A DNA stretch of 64,000 nucleotides from Aliiroseovarius salicola (GCF_027891095.1 NZ_JAQIIO010000002.1:248001-312000), one strand, 5' to 3'; counted from the first letter of the stretch, positions 37,497 through 46,390 are shown. The notes: generated by a model from the sequence alone, not told the origin. A program made the numbers and translations.

Positions 37497-38438
37497 ATGA
37501 GCCGTCGTCTCATCTGGTTCAATCGGTTCTCGCGCAGGGTTATTAAACCCGCGCTCACACGGATCGGAGATCCAAAGCTGGCGCGTCGGGGATTGGGGCT
37601 GGGGGTCGCGGTCGGCGCCGGATTTGGGGTGCTGTTTCGCCCCCCGCCTCAAACTCGCATCCGCGAGGGAAATCTCGGATCAATTCCGTGTCAATGGGTG
37701 GTCAATCGCGAAGACACCCACCCGCCTCACCCGGACAGGGTTATGCTGTATCTGCATGGGGGCGGCTATGTGGCAGGTTCACCGCAGGATTACACGCATC
37801 TTCTTGCGCGCCTCGCGCGCCTCACTCAGATGAAAGTCTGTGCGCCAAATTATCGCAAAGCGCCAGAGCATCCCTTTCCGGCCGCGTTTGATGATGTGGT
37901 TGCTGCATATGAGGGATTATTGGAAGACGGATATGCACCGGGTCAGATCGTCATTGGTGGAGACAGTGCTGGCGGCGGACTGGCATTTGCACTTCTCGCA
38001 CATCTCAACGCGCAAAATATGGTTCCTCATAGTGTTTTCGCCTTCTCGCCTTTCACAGATGCGACATTCTCAGGACTGTCCATGAGCGAGAATGTCGAAC
38101 TGGATCCGATGTTGCCGGCGGAAATGCGCGATGAGGTTGCGACGTGGATCCTCTCCGGTCACGCGCCGGAAGATCCCCGGATTTCTCCCTTATTTGCGCC
38201 ATTCTCTGCGCCGCTCCCTCCGGTTTTTTTACAAGTGTCCAACACCGAGATTTTGCGGGATGACAGTCTGCGTCTGGCGGAGAAACTCCGCGCGGCTGGT
38301 GCGGAAGTCACAGTGGATCTTTGGGCGGACACACCGCATGTCTGGGTGTTCTTTTCGCGTTTGCTGCCGGAAGCGAAAGAAGCGCTGCGTCGGGTTGCGA
38401 AATTTGTTCAGGACGTGGATGCGATGGAAAGGCGATAG
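37497..38438 (+). CDS. Alpha/beta hydrolase, hormone-sensitive-lipase family esterase
   Basis: 313 residues. The oxyanion HGGGYVAGSP (about residue 84), the nucleophile elbow GDSAGGG (about 157) and the catalytic His in TPHVWVFF mark an HSL-type (family IV) carboxylesterase. At the acid position the motif is NTEILRDD, so the acidic residue could be Glu or the following Asp. An N-terminal hydrophobic run (LGLGVAVGAGFGVLF) could be a membrane anchor. Its 3' end overlaps comM by 31 bp on the other strand. Natural substrate unknown. Confidence 0.9.
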   Translation: MSRRLIWFNRFSRRVIKPALTRIGDPKLARRGLGLGVAVGAGFGVLFRPPPQTRIREGNLGSIPCQWVVNREDTHPPHPDRVMLYLHGGGYVAGSPQDYTHLLARLARLTQMKVCAPNYRKAPEHPFPAAFDDVVAAYEGLLEDGYAPGQIVIGGDSAGGGLAFALLAHLNAQNMVPHSVFAFSPFTDATFSGLSMSENVELDPMLPAEMRDEVATWILSGHAPEDPRISPLFAPFSAPLPPVFLQVSNTEILRDDSLRLAEKLRAAGAEVTVDLWADTPHVWVFFSRLLPEAKEALRRVAKFVQDVDAMERR

Positions 38439-39922
38439 CTGGCCGCTTCTGCGACGTGGTGGCGCGCCACCTGATCGGACCCTTCCAAGTCGGCGATGGT
38501 ACGCGCCACACGAAGAATGCGGTGATAACCACGTGCCGACAGGCCAAACCGGTCGGCGGCCTTGATCAAAAGGGCGCGGCCTTCGGCATCAGGTGTGGCC
38601 ACACTTGTCAAAAGATCTCCTTCAATGTCGGCATTGACCCGAACCTGATGGTGTCCTTTGTATCGGTCCGTCTGCATCTCGCGTGCGCGCATCACCCGGT
38701 TTGCCACGATGGCAGAGCTGTCGCCGTCGGGGGGCAAATCAAGGTCCCGCATTTCAACGCGGGGGACATCCACGCGCAAATCAAACCGATCAAGAAGCGG
38801 GCCGGAGAGCCGCCCCAGATAGGCGTCTCCACAGCCGGGCGCTTTCGGGCAGGCCATGCTCGCATCCCCGAGATGCCCGCATTTGCAGGGGTTTGCCGCA
38901 GCGATCAGCAGGAATTTACAGGGATAGGTGATATGGGCATTGGCGCGGGCGATCATGACCTCACCTGTCTCAATCGGTTGTCGCAGGGTTTCGAGTGTCT
39001 GACGGTTGAACTCAGGCAGTTCATCCAGAAACAGCACGCCGTTATGGGCGAGGCTGACCTCACCCGGACCAGCCCCGCGCCCTCCGCCGACGATCGCCGC
39101 CATGGACGCAGTGTGATGGGGTTCGCGAAACGGACGGGTGCGGGAAATGCCGCCTTCTTCCAGGACACCAGCAAGCGATTGCACCATCGAGGTTTCGAGG
39201 GCTTCGGTTGGAGAGAGCGGTGGCAGGATCGACGGCAGCCGGGCGGCGAGCATGGATTTCCCTGACCCGGGGCTGCCCACCATCATCATATGATGTCGCC
39301 CGGCGGCGGCGATTTCCAAGGCGCGCTTGGCCCGGGCCTGACCGCGCACGTCACGCAGGTCTTTGCCTCCTACCGGTGTATCTACTGTGCCGGGATCTGC
39401 GGGGGAAAGGGGGGATTGGCCGGTGAAATGCTGAATAAGGGCCGCCAGAGTGGCCGGTGCCAACACTTTTGCGGCGCCCACCCAAGCGGCTTCCGGTCCG
39501 CAGGCGCGGGGGCAGATGAGTGCCCGGTTTTCTTCGGCTGCGGCCATGGCGGCGGGCAGAGCGCCAATGACGGGAAGCAGCTCGCCATCCAGAGACAGTT
39601 CTCCCAGCGAAATTGTTCCGGCCACATCCTCTTTCGGTAGGATGTCGATGGCGGCAAGGAGCGCAAGCGCGATGGGCAGGTCGAAATGTGATCCGATCTT
39701 GGGCAGATCGGCAGGGGACAGGTTGATGGTGACTTTTTGGGCTGGAAGCGCGATGGAAAGTGCTGCAAGGGCCGCGCGCACCCGTTCCTTGGCTTCTGAC
39801 ACCGCTTTGTCCGGCAGACCGACAATGGCGAAGCCGGGCAGGCCGGGGGTGAGCGCACATTGCACTTCCACGGGGCGTGCGCGGATGCCTTCAAAGGCGA
39901 CGGTATAGGCGTGGGCGACCAT
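38408..39922 (-). CDS. comM: Mg-chelatase-like AAA ATPase ComM/YifB
   Basis: 504 residues. An N-terminal Lon-protease-like ChlI domain (KAVSEAKERVRAAL) is followed by an AAA domain with Walker A GSPGSGKSMLA, Walker B VLFLDELPEF and the cysteine cluster PCKCGHLG...CPKAPGC, then the Mg-chelatase C-terminal helix domain. Members of this family act as hexameric helicases that aid branch migration in natural transformation. Single gene, convergent with the esterase. Confidence 0.95.
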   Translation of the reverse strand: MVAHAYTVAFEGIRARPVEVQCALTPGLPGFAIVGLPDKAVSEAKERVRAALAALSIALPAQKVTINLSPADLPKIGSHFDLPIALALLAAIDILPKEDVAGTISLGELSLDGELLPVIGALPAAMAAAEENRALICPRACGPEAAWVGAAKVLAPATLAALIQHFTGQSPLSPADPGTVDTPVGGKDLRDVRGQARAKRALEIAAAGRHHMMMVGSPGSGKSMLAARLPSILPPLSPTEALETSMVQSLAGVLEEGGISRTRPFREPHHTASMAAIVGGGRGAGPGEVSLAHNGVLFLDELPEFNRQTLETLRQPIETGEVMIARANAHITYPCKFLLIAAANPCKCGHLGDASMACPKAPGCGDAYLGRLSGPLLDRFDLRVDVPRVEMRDLDLPPDGDSSAIVANRVMRAREMQTDRYKGHHQVRVNADIEGDLLTSVATPDAEGRALLIKAADRFGLSARGYHRILRVARTIADLEGSDQVARHHVAEAASYRLSIASTS

Positions 39923-40000
39923 GATTTTCCAACCCTGTTATCGTTGGTGCCAAGCTATCGTAATCTTGGTGAAGAATTGGTTAACGCCGCATTGTTGGGC

Positions 40001-40076
40001 AAGGGGCGTTGCCCCTCTTGGCCCCGATTTTCATCGGAGCCAATTCACCCCAAGGTATTTGAGGCAAGAAAAAAGG
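40001..40076. repeat. Intergenic repeat, copy D (inverted relative to C and E)
   Basis: Read on the minus strand it gives TTCTTGCCTCAAATACC followed by TTGGGGTGAA, and ends with the hairpin AGGGGCAACGCCCCT. It is located between the GST end and the comM start, downstream of the GST gene. Confidence 0.6.
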
Positions 40077-40081
40077 TGGGG

Positions 40082-40960
40082 TCAGCCAGTGTGCGCCACG
40101 ACCATTTGCAAGAAGGCAGGCCAGGCTTCTGGGTCATTCACGGTCTTGTCGCGGCAGGTCGGGTTACAAAAGCCCCATACCCTCCCGTCCATTTCAAGGA
40201 AATCCGTCACCGGATCTCCGGAATAGGGGCAGGTGGTGTTGATTGAAAGACCGCCACAGGGTGTTGTGGGCCGCGGTGTAGGGCCGGGCCAATCTGTGAG
40301 CGTGCGTCCTTCGATATAGGGCACGGGGTCATAGGAGATGGTCAGGCCCAGCGCGCGCCAGCGGCGGAAGGCGAGATCATGAAGGTGCAGGTCGACATAG
40401 GCTTGTGCCTCGAGGCTGACCGACAGGCCGAACCCGGCGATCCGGGCAGCAACCGGGGCGAAAAAGACATCTGCCAGAGAATAGGTACCAAAGAGCCAGG
40501 GACCATCTTCGCCATGGCGGGTGCGTGCCAGAGACCAAAGTTCTTCGATCCGCGCAAGGTCTGTCTTGACCTCGTCAGACACGACGAAATCCGCCACTGT
40601 ACCCAAGAGCTGCATCGGGCAGTCGTCGCGCAGCGCGCCAAACCCGGAATGCATTTCGGCGACCAGCCAGCGGGCAAGCGCGCGGGCGGAGGGGTCTTTG
40701 GGCCAGAGGCCTGCATCCGGGTGACGTTCATGTAAGGTCTCGGCCATTGCGAGCGTGTCGCCCACCACGGTGCCATCCGGGCTGCGCATCACCGGCACAA
40801 ATCGGGCAGGGGCGAGTGGCTCAAGATCTTCCTTGAGCGTTCCGGAATACAGTCCCACCCGTGTTGTGTTTACGGGAAGGTCGAATTTCTCAAACATGAG
40901 CCAGCCGCGCAGCGACCAGCTGGAAAAGGTGCGATCACCAATAAAAAGATCATAGGTCAT
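40082..40960 (-). CDS. Glutathione S-transferase-like protein fused to a C-terminal YHS/TRASH-like Cys domain
   Basis: 292 residues; ordinary GSTs are about 200-230. The N-terminal thioredoxin-fold domain (FSSWSLRGWLMFEKFDLP, with Ser as the likely thiol-activating residue) and the helical domain (GTYSLADVFFAPV) are complete. The last 50 residues add CPYSGDPVTDFLEMDGRVWG, then FCNPTCRDK, with Cys at 244, 265 and 269. The CPxSGxPV...GFCxxxCR pattern resembles YHS/TRASH treble-clef metal-binding modules. I take it as a genuine fusion. Substrate unknown. 57 bp downstream of the cobU-phosphatase pair, probably the same transcript. Confidence 0.82.
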   Translation of the reverse strand: MTYDLFIGDRTFSSWSLRGWLMFEKFDLPVNTTRVGLYSGTLKEDLEPLAPARFVPVMRSPDGTVVGDTLAMAETLHERHPDAGLWPKDPSARALARWLVAEMHSGFGALRDDCPMQLLGTVADFVVSDEVKTDLARIEELWSLARTRHGEDGPWLFGTYSLADVFFAPVAARIAGFGLSVSLEAQAYVDLHLHDLAFRRWRALGLTISYDPVPYIEGRTLTDWPGPTPRPTTPCGGLSINTTCPYSGDPVTDFLEMDGRVWGFCNPTCRDKTVNDPEAWPAFLQMVVAHTG

Positions 40961-41017
40961 AGGGGTATCCTATGGCGAGGTATTGTTCTGGCAAATGTTA
41001 ATCTGTGAAGGAGTTCA

Positions 41018-41596
41018 TCAGGGCAGGTGATTGATTGACTGCACCGACCAATCCCTTCCGTCCCAATCGAGACGTGTGACAGAGAGATTGTCGATCTCGT
41101 GGCCAAGCGCCTGATAGGGTGTCATTTTCCCGGCCATGGCGATCTGGGTCAGGATCACGCCAAAATGGGCCACGGCAACGATGTCACGATGTTGGCCATT
41201 GAGCCGCTCGACCACTTGCCCCACACGGGCTGCGAGCTGGTTCCAGCTTTCCCCCTCAGGGGCTTCGATATCTCCCGGCTCTTCCCAGAAGAGGCGCGCG
41301 TGCTCTGGGTCGCGGGCGGACATGTTGCTCCAATGCATCCCGTCCCACAGGCCGAAATCAAATTCACGCAGGTCGGTGTCATGGGGCAGACGCAGGCGCG
41401 GACCTTGAATGGCAGTGGCCGTGTCGACTGAGCGGATCAGGTCGGAGGAGATCACGGCGGCGTCTTGGGGTAGGTGATCAGACAAGCGCGCGAGCGTGGC
41501 AGTGTCAGATAGGTCTGCCGGCAGATCGCGCCATCCCACCATGTTCTTGGCGTGCGTCGGCCCGTGGCGCACCCACCACCAGGAGGTCACGCTCAT
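41018..41596 (-). CDS. Histidine phosphatase family protein (possible alpha-ribazole phosphatase)
   Basis: 192 residues. The phosphoacceptor motif is WVRHGPT near the N-terminus; the second catalytic His is in VAHFGVIL, and REFDFGLWDG is typical of CobC/GpmB-like phosphatases. It overlaps cobU by 4 bp, so a cobalamin role (removing phosphate from alpha-ribazole-5'-phosphate, CobC) is likely but not proven. Other sugar- or nucleotide-phosphatases share this fold. Confidence 0.85.
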   Translation of the reverse strand: MSVTSWWWVRHGPTHAKNMVGWRDLPADLSDTATLARLSDHLPQDAAVISSDLIRSVDTATAIQGPRLRLPHDTDLREFDFGLWDGMHWSNMSARDPEHARLFWEEPGDIEAPEGESWNQLAARVGQVVERLNGQHRDIVAVAHFGVILTQIAMAGKMTPYQALGHEIDNLSVTRLDWDGRDWSVQSINHLP

Positions 41597-42135
41597 ATCA
41601 CACCCTCGGGAAGCGCGCCTTTGAGGGCTAATGGCAGCCCGGCCATCACCGTGACTACCAGATCGGCGCGCGCGGCGAGCCGTTGGTTAAGCTCTCCCTG
41701 TGCTTGACGGAACTGGCGAGCGAGCCGGTTTTCAGGAACGATCCCGGCGCCGACCTCGTTTGAGACCATGACCACGGGGGCGAGGCAGGCGGCCAGAGCA
41801 TCGAAAAGCGCAGTCTCTGATTTTTGAAGGTCAGCGTCGGCAGAGAGCTGGTTCGACAGCCACATGGTGGCGCAGTCAAACAGTACAACTTCTTCCGCGC
41901 ATGCCTCCGCTAATGCGGGTGCCACATCGTCGGGGGCTTCAATTGTACGCCACCCCGCGCCGCGTCGGTCCTGATGTTTGGCGATTTTCGCTTCCATCTC
42001 GCCATCAAAGGCTTGCGCGGTGGCGATATAAACCATCGGCCGCGATGTGGCCGCGACAAGATGCTCCGCATAGTGTGACTTGCCCGAGGCGGCGCCACCC
42101 AATACCAAAGTCAGAGAGGGGAGTGTGATCGTCAT
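41593..42135 (-). CDS. cobU: Adenosylcobinamide kinase / adenosylcobinamide-phosphate guanylyltransferase
   Basis: 180 residues from the ATG at 42135 (42150 is possible). Called cobP in Rhodobacter-type organisms. Walker A LVLGGAASGKSHYAE, the KHQDRRGAGWRTIEAP stretch containing the guanylylated His, and VSNEVGAGIVPENRLAR are diagnostic. It acts in assembly of the cobalamin nucleotide loop. Coupled to the phosphatase gene downstream. Confidence 0.95.
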   Translation of the reverse strand: MTITLPSLTLVLGGAASGKSHYAEHLVAATSRPMVYIATAQAFDGEMEAKIAKHQDRRGAGWRTIEAPDDVAPALAEACAEEVVLFDCATMWLSNQLSADADLQKSETALFDALAACLAPVVMVSNEVGAGIVPENRLARQFRQAQGELNQRLAARADLVVTVMAGLPLALKGALPEGVI

Positions 42136-42219
42136 GCCCCCAGATACCATTCCGACCGGCGGGGGGCTAGCCAAGATGCGACGCTTCCCGGTTGTCGGGC
42201 GATTTCATTGAGGTGGGTC

Positions 42220-42999
42220 ATGCGTTTCATATTTCCGTTGCTTGTCGCGGTTCCCGGTTTGGCGTTTGCACAGGATGATGACAAAGTGATGCAGGCCGCG
42301 GATGTGGTGATCCTTGGCGAAGTGCACGACAACCCGGCCCATCACGCCAATCAAACTGTAATGGTGAAATCGATCCGTCCGGCAGCGATTGTTGCCGAAA
42401 TGCTGACGCCTGAACAGGCGGCGCAACTGGCCAAAGATCCAGAAGCCTATCGTCACATCTGGAACGCTTCGGGCTGGCCGGATTATGATATGTACTTGCC
42501 GATCTTTACTGCTGAGGACGCGCCGCTATTTGGGGCTGCCGTACCCCGTGACGTGGCCCGGATGGTGTACTCAGAAGGGATAGAGGCGCATTTTGATGGG
42601 GATGCCTTGGCTTATGGGCTCACTGATCCCTTGCCGGAAGAGCAGGAGGCTGCGCGGCTGGACCTGCAGTTTGGTGCACATTGCGAGGCTATGCCGCGTG
42701 AGGCGTTGGGCGGGATGATTGAAATCCAGCGCCTGCGCGATGCGACGCTTGCCAAGGCCGCTATTGATGCCATTGACGAAACCGGTGGGCCGGTGGTGGT
42801 GATCACGGGCAATGGGCATGCGCGCAGGGATTGGGGTGTGCCGAGCTATATTGGCCGTGTGCGTCCAGATCTCACCGTCTTCAGCCTCGGGCAGGGGGAA
42901 GATGGGGGCATGCCAGACGGCGGATTCGATCAGGTGTTGGATGCCCCTGCGGTTGACCGCCCGGATCCCTGTCTGGAATTTGGTAAACCTTCGGAATAG
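42220..42999 (+). CDS. ChaN-like exported protein (haem-binding family)
   Basis: 259 residues from the ATG at 42220, with GAGG in front; an in-frame TTG at 42208 overlaps that site. A signal peptide ends at LAFA, with no lipobox Cys. VILGEVHDNPAHH is the defining ChaN/DUF399 motif, and the C-terminal GNGHARRDWGVP is conserved in the family. Some ChaN proteins bind haem and are involved in iron uptake, but the biochemical role here is inferred from family only. Divergent from cobU. Confidence 0.85.
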   Translation: MRFIFPLLVAVPGLAFAQDDDKVMQAADVVILGEVHDNPAHHANQTVMVKSIRPAAIVAEMLTPEQAAQLAKDPEAYRHIWNASGWPDYDMYLPIFTAEDAPLFGAAVPRDVARMVYSEGIEAHFDGDALAYGLTDPLPEEQEAARLDLQFGAHCEAMPREALGGMIEIQRLRDATLAKAAIDAIDETGGPVVVITGNGHARRDWGVPSYIGRVRPDLTVFSLGQGEDGGMPDGGFDQVLDAPAVDRPDPCLEFGKPSE

Positions 43000-43089
43000 G
43001 CGCTGACCATTGAACCTGCGGGCTCAAGGGCTTAACACTTTGTGGAACGTCCCCTTCCAAGGGGATCAGAACCCATAAAAGGTGACGCC

Positions 43090-44289
43090 ATGCTGGCAGG
43101 CAAACATATCCTTCTGATCATCGGTGGCGGAATCGCTGCGTTCAAATCGCTTGACCTGATCAGGCGCCTGCGCGAGCGGGGCGCTGAGGTGACGCCCGTG
43201 ATCACCAAGGCCGGGCAGGAGTTTGTCACACCATTGTCTGCTTCCGGTCTTGCTGCCCGCAAGGTCTATACCGAGCTTTTCGACCTCACCGATGAGGCTG
43301 AGATGGGCCATATTGAACTGAGCCGTTCCGCAGATTTGGTGGTGGTGGCCCCAGCAACCGCTGACTTGCTGGGCAAGATGGCCGGTGGGTTGGCAAACGA
43401 CCTTGCCTCGACACTTCTGATGGCAACGGACAAGCGGGTCCTTGTGGCGCCCGCGATGAATGTGCGGATGTGGGAGCACCCTGCCTGCCAGCGTAATGTG
43501 GCGACACTTAAAGGTGATGGCGTCCTTTTTGTTGGTCCGAACGAAGGCGACATGGCCTGCGGTGAATACGGCCCGGGACGAATGTCAGAGCCGTTGGAGA
43601 TTGTCGCCGCAGTCGAAGCCGCACTGAAAGACGGCCCTTTGAAAGGCAAACATGTGTTGGTGACGTCTGGGCCTACACATGAGCCAATTGATCCGGTGCG
43701 CTATATCGCCAACCGCTCGTCGGGGGCGCAGGGCACTGCGATTGCCAGGGCGCTGTCTGCATTGGGTGCAGAGGTGACTTTTGTGACTGGACCGGCAGAT
43801 GTGCCGCCGCCTGAAGGTGTGCATGTGGTGAAGGTGCAATCCGCGCTTGAGATGTTGGATGCCGTGGAAAATGCGCTGCCTGCTGATGCCGGTGTGTTTG
43901 CCGCGGCCGTGGCCGATTGGCGCGTGGCATCTGCCAGCGACAGCAAGATCAAGAAAGACGGCAAAGGCTCGCTCCCGGTGCTGGAGTTTTCCGAAAACCC
44001 CGACATTCTGAAAATGGTCAGTCAGATGGGCAAGGGGCGCCCCGCATTGGTGGTGGGGTTTGCCGCGGAGACCGATGACGTGATTGCCAATGCCACCACC
44101 AAGCGAAAGCGCAAAGGGTGCGACTGGATTGTCGCCAATGATGTGAGCCCGGACACAGGCATCATGGGGGGCGCGGAAAACGCGGTCACTTTGATTTCGG
44201 AAGATGGCGCCGAGGACTGGCCACGGATGAGCAAGGATGAAGTCGCACGCGCATTGGCTGCACGGATTGCCGCGGCGTTGGAAAAGTGA
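43090..44289 (+). CDS. coaBC: Bifunctional phosphopantothenoylcysteine decarboxylase / phosphopantothenate-cysteine ligase
   Basis: 399 residues from the ATG at 43090 (AAAGG upstream; the GTG at 43042 is too far out). The N-terminal flavoprotein CoaC domain has PAMNVRMWEHPACQRN and the active-site Cys in DMACGEYGPGRM. The C-terminal CoaB domain has SGPTHEPIDPVRYIANRSSG. The two act in succession in coenzyme A synthesis. Followed by intergenic repeat F and then dut, the common coaBC-dut order. Confidence 0.96.
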   Translation: MLAGKHILLIIGGGIAAFKSLDLIRRLRERGAEVTPVITKAGQEFVTPLSASGLAARKVYTELFDLTDEAEMGHIELSRSADLVVVAPATADLLGKMAGGLANDLASTLLMATDKRVLVAPAMNVRMWEHPACQRNVATLKGDGVLFVGPNEGDMACGEYGPGRMSEPLEIVAAVEAALKDGPLKGKHVLVTSGPTHEPIDPVRYIANRSSGAQGTAIARALSALGAEVTFVTGPADVPPPEGVHVVKVQSALEMLDAVENALPADAGVFAAAVADWRVASASDSKIKKDGKGSLPVLEFSENPDILKMVSQMGKGRPALVVGFAAETDDVIANATTKRKRKGCDWIVANDVSPDTGIMGGAENAVTLISEDGAEDWPRMSKDEVARALAARIAAALEK

Positions 44290-44297
44290 CTTTATTG

Positions 44298-44337
44298 CCT
44301 TCGGCGAGGATATTTTTGGCAAGAGGAAGAGGGCGCG
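44298..44337. repeat. Intergenic repeat, copy F (between coaBC and dut)
   Basis: GGCGAGGATATTTTTGGCAAG followed by AGGAAGAGGG. Same core as copy A at 23160, and reverse-complementary to the CTTGCCAAAAATATCC core of copy B. Confidence 0.6.
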
Positions 44338-44340
44338 CGG

Positions 44341-44811
44341 ATGGGCCAACCTGTCATCAAGGTGCTGTGGGAAGAGTGGGCGGATCGTGAGGTCGCACTG
44401 CCATCTTATGAAACCGCAGGCGCGGCGGGGGCGGATATTCGTGCCAATCTGAAGCCGGAGGATCGGGATGCGGGGCTGGTGCTTTCCCCGATGGCGCGGA
44501 TGATCGTCCCTACCGGGATCCGAGTTGAAATCCCTTTGGGGTTTGAAATGCAATTGCGCCCTCGATCCGGTTTGGCGATCAAACATGGGATCTCGCTGCC
44601 AAATACCCCGGGCACGATTGACAGCGATTATCGCGGGCCGCTGGGTGTGATCTTGATCAATTACGGAGACAGCGACTTTGTGATAGGCCACGGAGATCGC
44701 ATTGCGCAGGCGGTGATTGCGCCGGTTTTACAGGCGCAATACGCGGTGGTTGATGACCTGTCGGACACCAAACGCGGGACAGGTGGTTTCGGATCGACGG
44801 GTCAAGGGTGA
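44341..44811 (+). CDS. dut: Deoxyuridine 5'-triphosphate nucleotidohydrolase
   Basis: 156 residues, homotrimeric dUTPase that removes dUTP and supplies dUMP. All five motifs are readable: GAAGADIRA, PRSGLAIKHG, PGTIDSDYRGPL, GDRIAQAVI and RGTGGFGSTG. The repeat upstream includes GAGGAAGAGGG, which may serve as its ribosome site. Confidence 0.96.
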   Translation: MGQPVIKVLWEEWADREVALPSYETAGAAGADIRANLKPEDRDAGLVLSPMARMIVPTGIRVEIPLGFEMQLRPRSGLAIKHGISLPNTPGTIDSDYRGPLGVILINYGDSDFVIGHGDRIAQAVIAPVLQAQYAVVDDLSDTKRGTGGFGSTGQG

Positions 44812-44850
44812 TCGTCGGGCTTTAGGCCGAAAAATTAGGCGGAGAACAAG

Positions 44851-45891
44851 ATGAGCTGGGTTCTATTCTGTGCAGCACTGATTTGGCTGGGCGGTGCCTA
44901 TGTCGGGCTTTCGGTGCCACGGCGTTGGGTGATGACAGCCCTACTGGCGACGGTTGTCTTGCTAACCCATCTTGTGTTGCCCCCGGACAATACTCTGGTG
45001 CTGACACTTGGTGGCAGTTTCACCAGCTGGGCCGTTGGTCTTGGTGTTGTGGCGCTGGCCGGAGGTTATGGTGGTGCTGTCCGTTGGATCAAATCCCGCG
45101 CGCCCAAGGCACCGGATGCTGAACAGGAGGGTCCATTTTCGGATACGGAACTTGACCGCTATGCGCGTCACATTGTGTTACGCGAAATTGGTGGCCCTGG
45201 ACAGGTCGCGCTGAAACAGGCACGTGTGCTTGTGGTTGGGGCCGGCGGGCTGGGGTCGCCTGCGCTGATGTATCTGGCTGCAGCGGGTGTTGGTACCATC
45301 GGTGTTATTGATGACGACGTGGTCGACAATTCCAACCTGCAGCGACAGGTGGTCCATCGCGATGTGGATATCGGGACGCCCAAGGTCTTTTCCGCCGAAG
45401 CGTTCATGCGCGCCCAGAACCCGGCCATTGAGGTCTTGCCGTTCAATCGCCGTCTGACCGAAGAGATCGCCGAAGATCTGATTGGTGATTTCGATCTGGT
45501 TCTGGAAGGCTCGGACAATTTCGAGACACGCTATCTGGTGAACCGGGTTGCTGCCAAGCTGGGCAAACCGGTGATCAGTGGGGCACTCAGCCAATGGGAA
45601 GGGCAGATCTCGACCTTTGACCCTGCCTCGGGTGGCCCTTGCTACCAATGCATCTTTCCCGAAGCCCCCGCTCCGGGGCTTGCCCCCAGTTGTTCCGAAG
45701 CCGGTGTGGTCGGCCCGCTGCCCGGCGTGATCGGGTCGATGATGGCGGTGGAGGCGATCAAGGAAATCACCGGCGCAGGAGAGGGGCTGCGCGGGCGGAT
45801 GATGATCTACGATGCCATGTATGCCGAAACCCGGATGATCCGCATTTCCAAACGCGATGGATGTGAGACCTGTGACGCCCATCACACTTGA
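44851..45891 (+). CDS. moeB: Membrane-anchored MoeB/ThiF/HesA-like adenylyltransferase
   Basis: 346 residues. The C-terminal 250 match MoeB: ARHIVLREIGG, Rossmann GAGGLGSPALMYLAAAGVG, NLQRQVVH, zinc CxxC pairs CYQC and CETC, and PGLAPSCSEAGVVGPLPGVIG. MoeB adenylates the MoaD C-terminus in molybdopterin synthesis; ThiF does the same for ThiS. Unusually, about 90 extra N-terminal residues carry three hydrophobic helices and a basic stretch (RWIKSRAPK), so the enzyme should sit on the inner membrane. A ribosome site (GGAGAACAAG) precedes the ATG. Partner protein unknown; no moaD is near. Confidence 0.9.
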   Translation: MSWVLFCAALIWLGGAYVGLSVPRRWVMTALLATVVLLTHLVLPPDNTLVLTLGGSFTSWAVGLGVVALAGGYGGAVRWIKSRAPKAPDAEQEGPFSDTELDRYARHIVLREIGGPGQVALKQARVLVVGAGGLGSPALMYLAAAGVGTIGVIDDDVVDNSNLQRQVVHRDVDIGTPKVFSAEAFMRAQNPAIEVLPFNRRLTEEIAEDLIGDFDLVLEGSDNFETRYLVNRVAAKLGKPVISGALSQWEGQISTFDPASGGPCYQCIFPEAPAPGLAPSCSEAGVVGPLPGVIGSMMAVEAIKEITGAGEGLRGRMMIYDAMYAETRMIRISKRDGCETCDAHHT

Positions 45892-46348
45892 CCCTTTGTC
45901 AGAAGCGGACGCGCCTGATTTGTTTGCGTTCGAGGTCGGAAACCGCGCTTGGTTTGAGAAATGGGTCGGTCCGCGCCCGGATAGCTATTGGGAACTCACA
46001 TCGCTCACCCGGATCATCCGTGATCAGGTGGCGGAAGGGGAGCCGATGTTCCTGATCAAGCGTGATGGTGCAATCTTGGGGCGGCTGAACATCACCGGAG
46101 TGGACGGAGGAGTGGGGCTGCTCGGCTACCGGATAGGAGAGCGCCATGTGGGGCAGGGTGTGGCAAGTTGTGCCGTCGCGCTGGGACTTGATCGGGCACG
46201 CGCCCTGGGCCTTTGGGCGCTGGAGGCCTGTGTGCTCGATGACAATCCGGCGTCACGCCATATCCTTGAGAAAGCGGGGTTTCGTAAAATCAGTGTCACT
46301 GATCTGGATGGCTGCCAGATGATGCTTTTGCGTTGCGATCTGGATTGA
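45857..46348 (+). CDS. GNAT family N-acetyltransferase
   Basis: 163 residues from the ATG at 45857, overlapping the moeB end by 35 bp; a later in-frame GTG is possible. The acetyl-CoA-binding stretch RIGERHVGQGVASCAVALG fits motif A. LEACVLDDNPASRHILEKAGF is the conserved Rim-like region. It resembles protein N-terminal or ribosomal-alanine acetyltransferases, but the substrate cannot be set from sequence. Probably co-transcribed with the MoeB-like gene. Confidence 0.87.
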   Translation: MDVRPVTPITLDPLSEADAPDLFAFEVGNRAWFEKWVGPRPDSYWELTSLTRIIRDQVAEGEPMFLIKRDGAILGRLNITGVDGGVGLLGYRIGERHVGQGVASCAVALGLDRARALGLWALEACVLDDNPASRHILEKAGFRKISVTDLDGCQMMLLRCDLD

Positions 46349-46360
46349 ATACATTTCTCA

Positions 46361-46390
46361 TTTTCTGGTCAAAAATATCCCGGGGTCTGG
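46361..46390. repeat. Intergenic repeat, copy G
   Basis: CTGGTCAAAAATATCCCGGG follows the GNAT stop. It is the counterpart of the inverted copy at 48267, and a sister variant of the CTTGCCAAAAATA repeats. Confidence 0.5.

Noticed and set aside
43585-44691. 368-residue frame on the minus strand over coaBC and dut
   Set aside because: Antisense shadow of two clearly identified genes and crosses repeat F.
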